From: Nemertoderma westbladi
Taxonomy: Eukaryota; Xenacoelomorpha; Nemertodermatida; Nemertodermatidae
NCBI GenBank assembly: GCA_032718475.1
Contig: JAUCBJ010000938.1
Location: 1-64,000 of the forward strand
Reading direction: 5' to 3'
DNA length: 64,000 nt
Each line of letters opens with the position of its first letter. Within the stretch, counting starts at the first letter, position 1. The position numbers and the translations under genes are program-made. Shown here one piece after another: positions 35,850-48,379 of the stretch. A model generated the notes under the pieces. The model saw only the letters and a program-made list of their open reading frames with translations. It did no database searches and was not told the DNA's origin.

Positions 35850-38800
35850 GTATCCTATAGAGACTAGCTGAGAAGTTCCTGGCCAATGTATCCTATAGAG
35901 ACTAGCTGAGAAGTTCCTGGCCAATGGATCCTTTAGAGACTAGCTGAGGGGTTCCTGGCCAATGTATCCTATAGAGACTAGCTGAGGGGTTCCTGGCCAA
36001 TGGATCCTATAGAGACTAGCTGAGGGGTTCCTGGCCAATGGATCCTATAGAGACTAGCTGAGGGGTTCCTGGCCAATGGATCCTATAGAGACTAGCTGAG
36101 AAGTTCCTGGCCAATGGATCCTTTAGAGACTAGCTGAGAGGTTCCTGGCCAATGGATCCTATAGAGACTAGCTGAGGGGTTCCTGGCCAATGGATCCTAT
36201 AGAGACTAGCTGAGGGGTTCCTGGCCAATGTATCCTATAGAGACTAGCTGAGAAGTTCCTGGCCAATGGATCCTTTAGAGACTAGCTGAGAGGTTCCTGG
36301 CCAATGGATCCTATAGAGACTAGCTGAGGGGTTCCTGGCCAATGGATCCTATAGAGACTAGCTGAGAAGTTCCTGGCCAATGGATCCTTTAGAGACTAGC
36401 TGAGAGGTTCCTGGCCAATGGATCCTATAGAGACTAGCTGAGGGGTTCCTGGCCAATGTATCCTATAAAGACTAGCTGAGAGGTTCCTGGCCAATGTATC
36501 CTATAGAGACTAGCTGAGAGGTTCCTGGCCAATGTATCCTATAGAGACTAGCTGAGAAGTTCCTGGCCAATGTATCCTATAGAGACTAGCTGAGAAGTTC
36601 CTGGCCAATGGATCCTATAGAGACTAGCTGAGGGGTTCCTGGCCAATGTATCCTATAGAGACTAGCTGAGAGGTTCCTGGCCAATGGATCCTATAAAGAC
36701 TAGCTTAGGGGTTCCTGGCCAATGGATCCTATAGAGACTAGCTGAGGGGTTCCTGGCCAATGTATCCTATAGAGACTAGCTGAGAGGTTCCTGGCCAATG
36801 TATCCTATAGAGACTAGCTGAGAAGTTCCTGGCCAATGTATCCTATAGAGACTAGCTGAGGGGTTCCTGGCCAATGTATCCTATAGAGACTAGCTGAGGG
36901 GTTCCTGGCCAATGTATCCTATAGAGACTAGATGAGGGGTTCCTGACCAATGTATCCTATAGAGACTAGCTGAGAAGTTCCTGGCCAATGGATCCTATAG
37001 AGACTAGCTGAGGGGTTCCTGGCCAATGTATCCTATAGAGACTAGCTGAGGGGTTCCTGGCCAATGTATCCTATAGAGACTAGCTGAGAGGTTCCTGGCC
37101 AATGTATCCTATAGAGACTAGCTGAGAAGTTCCTGGCCAATGTATCCTATAGAGACTAGCTGAGGGTTTCCTGGCCAATGTATCCTATAAAGACTAGCTG
37201 AGAGGTTCCTGGCCAATGTATCCTATAGAGACTAGCTGAGAGGTTCCTGGCCAATGTATCCTATAGAGACTAGCTGAGAAGTTCCTGGCCAATGGATCCT
37301 ATAGAGACTAGCTGAGGGGTTCCTGGCCAATGTATCCTATAGAGACTAGCTGAGAGGTTCCTGGCCAATGGATCCTATAAAGACTAGCTTAGGGGTTCCT
37401 GGTCAATGGATCCTATAGAGACTAGCTGAGGGGTTCCTGACCAATGTATCCTATAGAGACTAGCTGAGAAGTTCCTGGCCAATGGATCCTTTAGAGACTA
37501 GCTGAGAGGTTCCTGGCCAATGTATCCTATAGAGACTAGCTGAGAAGTTCCTGGCCAATGGATCCTTTAGAGACTAGCTGAGAGGTTCCTGGCCAATGTA
37601 TCCTATAGAGACTAGCTGAGAAATTCCTGGCCAATGGATCCTTTAGAGACTAGCTGAGAGGTTCCTGGCCAATGTATCCTATAGAGACTAGCTGAGAGGT
37701 TCCTGGCCAATGTATCCTATAGAGACTAGCTGAGAGGTTCCTGGCCAATGGATCCTATAAAGACTAGCTTAGGGGTTCCTGGTCAATGGATCCTATAGAG
37801 ACTAGCTGAGGGGTTCCTGACCAATGTATCCTATAGAGACTAGCTGAGAAGTTCCTGGCCAATGGATCCTTTAGAGACTAGCTGAGAGGTTCCTGGCCAA
37901 TGTATCCTATAGAGACTAGCTGAGAAGTTCCTGGCCAATGGATCCTTTAGAGACTAGCTGAGAGGTTCCTGGCCAATGTATCCTATAGAGACTAGCTGAG
38001 AAGTTCCTGGCCAATGGATCCTTTAGAGACTAGCTGAGAGGTTCCTGGCCAATGTATCCTATAGAGACTAGCTGAGAAGTTCCTGGCCAATGTATCCTAT
38101 AGAGACTAGCTGAGAGGTTCCTGGCCAATGTATCCTATAGAGACTAGCTGAGAAGTTCCTGGCCAATGTATCCTATAGAGACTAGCTGAGAAGTTCCTGG
38201 CCAATGGATCCTATAGAGACTAGCTGAGGGGTTCCTGGCCAATGTATCCTATAGAGACTAGCTGAGGGGTTCCTGGCCAATGTATCCTATAGAGACTAGC
38301 TGAGAGGTTCCTGGCCAATGTATCCTATAGAGACTAGCTGAGGGGTTCCTGGCCAATGTATCCTATAAAGACTAGCTGAGAGGTTCCTGGCCAATGTATC
38401 CTATAGAGACTAGCTGAGAGGTTCCTGGCCAATGTATCCTATAGAGACTAGCTGAGAAGTTCCTGGCCAATGGATCCTATAGAGACTAGCTGAGGGTTTC
38501 CTGGCCAATGTATCCTATAGAGACTAGCTGAGAGGTTCCTGGCCAATGGATCCTATAAAGACTAGCTTAGGGGTTCCTGGTCAATGGATCCTATAGAGAC
38601 TAGCTGAGAGGTTCCTGGCCAATGTATCCTATAGAGACTAGCTGAGAAGTTCCTGGCCAATGGATCCTATAGAGACTAGCTGAGGGTTTCCTGGCCAATG
38701 TATCCTATAGAGACTAGCTGAGGGGTTCCTGGCCAATGTATCCTATAGAGACTAGCTGAGAGGTTCCTGGCCAATGGATCCTATAAAGACTAGCTTAGGG

Positions 38801-39230
38801 GTTCCTGGTCAATGGATCCTATAGAGACTAGCTGAGGGGTTCCTGACCAATGTATCCTATAGAGACTAGCTGAGAAGTTCCTGGCCAATGGATCCTTTAG
38901 AGACTAGCTGAGAGGTTCCTGGCCAATGTATCCTATAGAGACTAGCTGAGAAGTTCCTGGCCAATGGATCCTTTAGAGACTAGCTGAGAGGTTCCTGGCC
39001 AATGTATCCTATAGAGACTAGCTGAGAAGTTCCTGGCCAATGGATCCTTTAGAGACTAGCTGAGAGGTTCCTGGCCAATGTATCCTATAGAGACTAGCTG
39101 AGAGGTTCCTGGCCAATGTATCCTATAGAGACTAGCTGAGAAGTTCCTGGCCAATGTATCCTATAGAGACTAGCTGAGAGGTTCCTGGCCAATGGATCCT
39201 TTAGAGACTAGCTGAGAGGTTCCTGGCCAA
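35850..39230. repeat. Sub-domain enriched in GAGAAGTTCC and CCTTTAGAG variants
   Basis: AGAAGTTCC (positions 3 and 4 both A) is often followed in the same unit by ATCCTTTAGAG (position 25 T). The pair recurs as a linked set through this stretch. A rare TATAAAGACTAGCTTAGGGG junction recurs at 37381, 37761, 38559 and 38787, spaced 380, 798 and 228 bp apart, all multiples of 38. Confidence 0.7.
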
Positions 39231-42200
39231 TGGATCCTATAGAGACTAGCTGAGGGGTTCCTGACCAATTGATTTTATAGATACTAGCTTAGAGGTTCCT
39301 GGCCAATGTATCCTATAGAGACTAGCTGAGAGGTTCCTGGCCAATGTATCCTATAGAGACTAGCTGAGAGGTTCCTGGCCAGAGTATCCTATAGAGACTA
39401 GCTGAGGGGTTCCTGGCCAATGGATCCTATAAAGACTAGCTTAGGGGTTCCTGGCCAATGGATCCTATAGAGACTAGCTGAGGGGTTCCTGGCCAATGTA
39501 TCCTATAGAGACTAGCTGAGAGGTTCCTGACCAATTGATTTTATAGATACTAGCTTAGAGGTTCCTGGCCAATGTATCCTATAGAGACTAGCTGAGGGTT
39601 TCCTGGCCAATGTATCCTATAAAGACTAGCTGAGAGGTTCCTGGCCAATGGATCCTATAAAGACTAGCTGAGAGGTTCCTGGCCAATGGATCCTATAGAG
39701 ACTAGCTGAGGGGTTCCTGGCCAATGTATCCTATAGAGACTAGCTGAGGGGTTCCTGGCCAATGTATCCTATAGAGACTAGCTGAGGGTTTCCTGGCCAA
39801 TGTATCCTATAGAGACTAGCTGAGGGGTTCCTGGCCAATGTATCCTATAAAGACTAGCTGAGAGGTTCCTGGCCAATGTATCCTATAGAGACTAGCTGAG
39901 GGGTTCCTGGCCAATGGATCCTATAGAGACTAGCTGAGAGGTTCCTGGCCAATGTATCCTATAGAGACTAGCTGAGGGGTTCCTGGCCAATGGATCCTAT
40001 AGAGACTAGCTGAGAGGTTCCTGGCCAATGTATCCTATAGAGACTAGCTGAGGGGTTCCTGGCCAATGTATCCTATAGAGACTAGCTGAGGGGTTCCTGG
40101 CCAATGTATCCTATAGAGACTAGCTGAGGGGTTCCTGGCCAATGTATCCTATAGAGACTAGCTGAGGGGTTCCTGGCCAATGTATCCTATAGAGACTAGC
40201 TGAGGGGTTCCTGGCCAATGTATCCTATAAAGACTAGCTGAGAGGTTCCTGGCCAATGTATCCTATAGAGACTAGCTGAGGGGTTCCTGGCCAATGGATC
40301 CTATAGAGACTAGCTGAGAGGTTCCTGGCCAATGTATCCTATAGAGACTAGCTGAGGGGTTCCTGGCCAATGGATCCTATAGAGACTAGCTGAGGGGTTC
40401 CTGGCCAATGGATCCAATAGAGAGAGTAGTTGAGGGGTTCCTGAACAATGGATCCTATAGAGACTAGCTGAGGGGTTCCTGTCCAATGGATCCTATAGAG
40501 ACTAGCTGAGGGGTTTCTGGCCAATGGATCCTATAGAGACTAGCTGAGAGGTTCCTGGCCAATGGATCCTATAAAGACTAGCTGAGGGGTTCCTGGCCAA
40601 TGGATCCTATAGAGACTAGCTGAGAGGTTCCTGGCCAATGTATCCTATAGAGACTAGCTGATGGGTTCCTGGCCAATGGATCCTATAGAGACTAGCTGAG
40701 AGGTTCCTGGCCAGAGTATCCTATAGAGACTAGCTGATGGTTTCCTGGCCAATGTATCCTATAGAGACTAGCTGAGGGGTTCCTGGCCAATGGATCCTAT
40801 AGAGACTAGCTGAGGGGTTCCTGGCCAATGTATCCTATAGAGACTAGCTGAGAGGTTCCTGGCCAATGGATCCTATAAAGACTAGCTGAGAGGTTCCTGG
40901 CCAGAGTATCCTATAGAGACTAGCTGATGGTTTCCTGGCCAATGTATCCTATAGAGACTAGCTGAGGGTTTCCTGGCCAATGTATCCTATAGAGACTAGC
41001 TGAGAGGTTCCTGGCCAATGGATCCTATAGAGACTAGCTGAGGGTTTCCTGGCCAATGTATCCTATAGAGACTAGCTGAGGGGTTCCTGACCAATGTATC
41101 CTATAGAGACTAGCTGAGAGGTTCCTGGCCAATGTATCCTATAGAGACTAGCTGAGAGGTTCCTGGCCAGAGTATCCTATAGAGACTAGCTGAGGGGTTC
41201 CTGACCAATGTATCCTATAGAGACTAGCTGAGAGGTTCCTGGCCAATGTATCCTATAGAGACTAGCTGAGAGGTTCCTGGCCAGAGTATCCTATAGAGAC
41301 TAGCTGATGGTTTCCTGGCCAATGTATCCTATAGAGACTAGCTGAGGGTTTCCTGGCCAATGTATCCTATAGAGACTAGCTGAGAGGTTCCTGGCCAGAG
41401 TATCCTATAGAGACTAGCTGAGGGGTTCCTGACCAATGTATCCTATAGAGACTAGCTGAGAGGTTCCTGGCCAATGTATCCTATAGAGACTAGCTGATGG
41501 TTTCCTGGCCAATGTATCCTATAGAGACTAGCTGAGGGGTTCCTGGCCAATGTATCCTATAGAGACTAGCTGATGGGTTCCTGGCCAATGGATCCTATAG
41601 AGACTAGCTGAGGGTTTCCTGGCCAATGTATCCTATAGAGACTAGCTGAGAGGTTCCTGGCCAATGGATCCTATAAAGACTAGCTGAGGGTTTCCTGGCC
41701 AATGTATCCTATAGAGACTAGCTGAGGGGTTCCTGGCCAATGTATCCTATAAAGACTAGCTGAGGGGTTCCTGGCCAATGGATCCTATAGAGACTAGCTG
41801 AGGGGTTCCTGGCCAATGTATCCTATAGAGACTAGCTGAGGGGTTCCTGACCAATTGATTTTATAGATACTAGCTTAGAGGTTCCTGGCCAATGTATCCT
41901 ATAGAGACTAGCTGAGAGGTTCCTGGCCAATGTATCCTATAGAGACTAGCTGAGGGGTTCCTGGCCAATGTATCCTATAAAGACTAGCTGAGGGGTTCCT
42001 GGCCAATGGATCCTATAGAGACTAGCTGAGGGGTTCCTGACCAATTGATTTTATAGATACTAGCTTAGAGGTTCCTGGCCAATGTATCCTATAGAGACTA
42101 GCTGAGGGGTTCCTGGCCAATGGATCCAATAGAGACTAGCTGAGAGGTTCCTGGCCAATGGATCCTATAGAGACTAGCTGAGGGGTTCCTGACCAATTGA

Positions 42201-45200
42201 TTTTATAGATACTAGCTTAGAGGTTCCTGGCCAATGTATCCTATAGAGACTAGCTGAGGGGTTCCTGGCCAATGGATCCAATAGAGACTAGCTGAGGGGT
42301 TCCTGGCCAATGTATCCTATAGAGACTAGCTGAGGGGTTCCTGGCCAATGGATCCTTTAGAGACTAGCTGAGGGTTTCCTGGCCAATGTATCCTATAGAG
42401 ACTAGCTGAGGGTTTCCTGGCCAATGTATCCTATAGAGACTAGCTGAGGGGTTCCTGGCCAATGTATCCTATAGATACTAGCTTAGAGGTTCCTGGCCAA
42501 TGTATCCTATAGAGACTAGCTGAGGGGTTCCTGGCCAATGGATCCTTTAGAGACTAGCTGAGGGTTTCCTGGCCAATGTATCCTATAGAGACTAGCTGAG
42601 GGGTTCCTGGCCAATGTATCCTATAGAGACTAGCTGAGGGTTTCCTGGCCAATGTATCCTATAGATACTAGCTTAGAGGTTCCTGGCCAATGTATCCTAT
42701 AGAGACTAGCTGAGGGGTTCCTGGCCAATGGATCCTTTAGAGACTAGCTGAGGGTTTCCTGGCCAATGTATCCTATAAAGACTAGCTGAGGGTTTCCTGG
42801 CCAATGTATCCTATAGAGACTAGCTGAGAGGTTCCTGGCCAATGGATCCTATAGAGACTAGCTGAGGGGTTCCTGGCCAATGTATCCTATAGAGACTAGC
42901 TGAGGGGTTCCTGGCCAATGTATCCTATAGAGACTAGCTGAGGGGTTCCTGGCCAATGGATCCTTTAGAGACTAGCTGAGGGTTTCCTGGCCAATGTATC
43001 CTATAAAGACTAGCTGAGGGGTTCCTGGCCAATGTATCCTATAGAGACTAGCTGAGAGGTTCCTGGCCAATGGATCCTATAAAGACTAGCTGAGGGGTTC
43101 CTGGCCAATGTATCCTATAGAGACTAGCTGAGAGGTTCCTGGCCAATGGATCCTATAAAGACTAGCTGAGGGGTTCCTGGCCAATGGATCCTATAGAGAC
43201 TAGCTGAGGGGTTCCTGGCCAATGGATCCTATAGAGACTAGCTGAGGGTTCCTGGCCAATGTATCCTATAGAGACTAGCTGAGAGGTTCCTGGCCAATGG
43301 ATCCTATAAAGACTAGCTGAGGGTTTCCTGGCCAATGTATCCTATAGAGACTAGCTGAGAGGTTCCTGGCCAATGGATCCTATAGAGACTAGCTGAGGGG
43401 TTCCTGGCCAATGTATCCTATAGAGACTAGCTGAGGGGTTCCTGGCCAATGTATCCTATAGAGACTAGCTGAGGGGTTCCTGGCCAATGTATCCTATAGA
43501 GACTAGCTGAGGGGTTCCTGACCAATTGATTTTATAGATACTAGCTTAGAGGTTCCTGGCCAATGTATCCTATAGAGACTAGCTGAGAGGTTCCTGGCCA
43601 ATGGATCCTATAGAGACTAGCTGAGGGGTTCCTGGCCAATGTATCCTATAGAGACTAGCTGAGAGGTTCCTGGCCAATGGATCCTATAAAGACTAGCTGA
43701 GGGGTTCCTGGCCAATGGATCCTATAGAGACTAGCTGAGGGTTTCCTGGCCAATGTATCCTATAGAGACTAGCTGAGAGGTTCCTGGCCAATGGATCCTA
43801 TAAAGACTAGCTGAGGGGTTCCTGGCCAATGGATCCTATAGAGACTAGCTGAGAGGTTCCTGGCCAATGTATCCTATAGAGACTAGCTGAGGGGTTCCTG
43901 GCCAATGTATCCTATAGAGACTAGCTGAGAGGTTCCTGGCCAATGGATCCTATAAAGACTAGCTGAGGGGTTCCTGGCCAATGGATCCTATAGAGACTAG
44001 CTGAGGGTTTCCTGGCCAATGTATCCTATAGAGACTAGCTGAGGGGTTCCTGGCCAATGGATCCTATAGAGACTAGCTGAGGGTTTCCTGGCCAATGTAT
44101 CCTATAGAGACTAGCTGAGGGGTTCCTGGCCAATGGATCCTATAAAGACTAGCTGAGGGTTTCCTGGCCAATGTATCCTATAGAGACTAGCTGAGGGGTT
44201 CCTGGCCAATGGATCCTATAAAGACTAGCTGAGGGGTTCCTGGCCAATGGATCCTATAAAGACTAGCTGAGAGGTTCCTGGCCAATGGATCCTATAAAGA
44301 CTAGCTGAGGGTTTCCTGGCCAATGTATCCTATAGAGACTAGCTGAGGGGTTCCTGGCCAATGGATCCTATAAAGACTAGCTGAGGGTTTCCTGGCCAAT
44401 GTATCCTATAGAGACTAGCTGAGGGGTTCCTGGCCAATGTATCCTATAGAGACTAGCTGAGAGGTTCCTGGCCAATGGATCCTATAAAGACTAGCTGAGG
44501 GTTTCCTGGCCAATGTATCCTATAGAGACTAGCTGAGGGGTTCCTGGCCAATGGATCCTATAAAGACTAGCTGAGGGTTTCCTGGCCAATGTATCCTATA
44601 GAGACTAGCTGAGGGGTTCCTGGCCAATGGATCCTATAAAGACTAGCTGAGGGTTTCCTGGCCAATGTATCCTATAGAGACTAGCTGAGGGGTTCCTGGC
44701 CAATGTATCCTATAGAGACTAGCTGAGGGTTTCCTGGCCAATGTATCCTATAGAGACTAGCTGAGAGGTTCCTGGCCAATGTATCCTATAGAGACTAGCT
44801 GAGGGTTTCCTGGCCAATGTATCCTATAGAGACTAGCTGAGGGGTTCCTGGCCAATGGATCCTATAAAGACTAGCTGAGGGGTTCCTGGCCAATGTATCC
44901 TATAGAGACTAGCTGAGAGGTTCCTGGCCAATGGATCCTATAGAGACTAGCTGAGGGGTTCCTGGCCAATGTATCCTATAGAGACTAGCTGAGAGGTTCC
45001 TGGCCAATGGATCCTATAAAGACTAGCTCAGGGTTTCCTGGCCAATGTATCCTATAGAGACTAGCTGAGGGGTTCCTGGCCAATGGATCCTATAAAGACT
45101 AGCTGAGGGTTTCCTGGCCAATGTATCCTATAGAGACTAGCTGAGGGGTTCCTGGCCAATGGATCCTATAAAGACTAGCTGAGGGTTTCCTGGCCAATGT

Positions 45201-46400
45201 ATCCTATAGAGACTAGCTGAGGGGTTCCTGGCCAATGTATCCTATAGAGACTAGCTGAGGGGTTCCTGGCCAATGGATCCTATAGAGACTAGCTGAGGGG
45301 TTCCTGGCCAATGTATCCTATAGAGACTAGCTGAGAGGTTCCTGGCCAATGGATCCTATAGAGACTAGCTTAGAGGTTCCTGGCCAATGTATCCTATAGA
45401 GACTAGCTGAGAGGTTCCTGGCCAATGGATCCTATAAAGACTAGCTGAGGGTTTCCTGGCCAATGTATCCTATAAAGACTAGCTGAGGGTTTCCTGGCCA
45501 ATGTATCCTATAGAGACTAGCTGAGGGGTTCCTGACCAATGTATCCTATAGAGACTAGCTGAGAGGTTCCTGGCCAATGGATCCTATAAAGACTAGCTGA
45601 GGGTTTCCTGGCCAATGTATCCTATAGAGACTAGCTGAGGGGTTCCTGACCAATGTATCCTATAGAGACTAGCTGAGAGGTTCCTGACCAATTGATTTTA
45701 TAGATACTAGCTTAGAGGTTCCTGGCCAATGTATCCTATAGAGACTAGCTGAGGGGTTCCTGGCCAATGGATCCTATAGAGACTAGCTGAGGGGTTCCTG
45801 GCCAATGTATCCTATAGAGACTAGCTGAGGGTTTCCTGGCCAATGTATCCTATAGAGACTAGCTGAGGGTTTCCTGGCCAATGTATCCTATAGAGACTAG
45901 CTGATGGTTTCCTGGCCAATGGATCCTATAGAGACTAGCTGAGAGGTTCCTGGCCAATGGATCCTATAAAGACTAGCTGAGGGTTTCCTGGCCAATGTAT
46001 CCTATAGAGACTAGCTGAGGGGTTCCTGACCAATTGATTTTATAGATACTAGCTTAGAGGTTCCTGGCCAATGGATCCTATAAAGACTAGCTTAGGGGTT
46101 CGTGGCCAATGTATCCTATAGAGACTAGCTGAGGGGTTCCTGGCCAATGTATCCTATAGAGACTAGCTGAGAGGTTCCTGGCCAATGGATCCTATAAAGA
46201 CTAGCTGAGGGGTTCCTGGCCAATGTATCCTATAGAGACTAGTTGAGAGGTTCCTGGCCAATGTATCCTATAGAGACTAGCTGAGGGGTTCCTGACCAAT
46301 TGATTTTATAGATACTAGCTTAGAGGTTCCTGGCCAATGTATCCTATAGAGACTAGCTGAGGGGTTCCTGGCCAATGTATCCTATAGAGACTAGCTGAGG

Positions 46401-47015
46401 GGTTCCTGGCCAATGTATCCTATAGAGACTAGCTGAGGGTTTCCTGGCCAATGTATCCTATAGAGACTAGCTGAGGGTTTCCTGGCCAATGTATCCTATA
46501 GAGACTAGCTGATGGTTTCCTGGCCAATGGATCCTATAGAGACTAGCTGAGAGGTTCCTGGCCAATGGATCCTATAAAGACTAGCTGAGGGTTTCCTGGC
46601 CAATGTATCCTATAGAGACTAGCTGAGGGGTTCCTGACCAATTGATTTTATAGATACTAGCTTAGAGGTTCCTGGCCAATGGATCCTATAAAGACTAGCT
46701 TAGGGGTTCGTGGCCAATGTATCCTATAGAGACTAGCTGAGGGGTTCCTGGCCAATGTATCCTATAGAGACTAGCTGAGAGGTTCCTGGCCAATGGATCC
46801 TATAAAGACTAGCTGAGGGGTTCCTGGCCAATGTATCCTATAGAGACTAGCTGAGGGGTTCCTGGCCAATGTATCCTATAGAGACTAGCTGAGGGGTTCC
46901 TGGCCAATGTATCCTATAGAGACTAGCTGAGGGGTTCCTGGCCAATGTATCCTATAGTGACTAGCTGAGAGGTTCCTGACCAATTGATTTTATAGATACT
47001 AGCTTAGAGGTTCCT
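46401..47015. repeat. Higher-order block, first copy (partner 49821-50435, offset 3,420 bp)
   Basis: Rare landmarks GGGGTTCGTGG, CTGATGGTTTCCTGG and CCTATAGTGACTAG occur in the same order and spacing in both copies. The offset is exactly 90 monomers. A further GGGGTTCGTGG copy lies near 46098, 608 bp (16 monomers) upstream of the one in this block. Confidence 0.8.
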
Positions 47016-48379
47016 GGCCAATGGATCCTATAAAGACTAGCTGAGGGGTTCCTGGCCAATGTATCCTATAAAGACTAGCTTAGGGGTTCGTGGCCAATGT
47101 ATCCTATAGAGACTAGCTGAGGGGTTCCTGGCCAATGTATCCTATAGAGACTAGCTGAGAGGTTCCTGGCCAATGGATCCTATAAAGACTAGCTGAGGGG
47201 TTCCTGGCCAATGTATCCTATAGAGACTAGCTGAGGGGTTCCTGGCCAATGTATCCTATAGAGACTAGCTGAGGGGTTCCTGGCCAATGTATCCTATAGA
47301 GACTAGCTGAGGGGTTCCTGGCCAATGTATCCTATAGAGACTAGCTGAGGGGTTCCTGACCAATTGATTTTATAGATACTAGCTTAGAGGTTCCTGGCCA
47401 ATGGATCCTATAAAGACTAGCTGAGGGTTTCCTGGCCAATGTATCCTATAGAGACTAGCTGAGGGGTTCCTGGCCAATGTATCCTATAGAGACTAGCTGA
47501 GGGGTTCCTGACCAATTGATTTTATAGATACTAGCTTAGAGGTTCCTGGCCAATGTATCCTATAGAGACTAGCTGAGGGGTTCCTGGCCAATGTATCCTA
47601 TAGAGACTAGCTGAGAGGTTCCTGGTCAATGGATCCTATAGAGACTAGCTGAGGGTTTCCTGGCCAATGTATCCTATAGAGACTAGCTGAGGGGTTCCTG
47701 GCCAATGTATCCTATAGAGACTAGCTGAGGGGTTCCTGACCAATTGATTTTATAGATACTAGCTTAGAGGTTCCTGGCCAATGGATCCTATAGAGACTAG
47801 CTGAGGGGTTCCTGGCCAATGTATCCTATAGAGACTAGCTGAGGGTTTCCTGGCCAATGTATCCTATAGAGACTAGCTGAGGGGTTCCTGGCCAATGTAT
47901 CCTATAGAGACTAGCTGAGGGGTTCCTGACCAATTGATTTTATAGATACTAGCTTAGAGGTTCCTGGCCAATGGATCCTATAAAGACTAGCTGAGGGTTT
48001 CCTGGCCAATTTATCCTATAGAGACTAGCTGAGGGGTTCCTGGCCAATGTATCCTATAGAGACTAGCTGAGGGGTTCCTGGCCAATGTATCCTATAGAGA
48101 CTAGCTGAGGGGTTCCTGGCCAATGTATCCTATAGAGACTAGCTGAGGGTTTCCTGGCCAATGTATCCTATAGAGACTAGCTGAGGGTTTCCTGGCCAAT
48201 GTATCCTATAGAGACTAGCTGAGGGGTTCCTGGCCAATGTATCCTATAGAGACTAGCTGAGGGGTTCCTGGCCAATGTATCCTATAGAGACTAGCTGAGG
48301 GTTTCCTGGCCAATGTATCCTATAGAGACTAGCTGAGGGGTTCCTGGCCAATGTATCCTATAGAGACTAGCTGAGGGGT

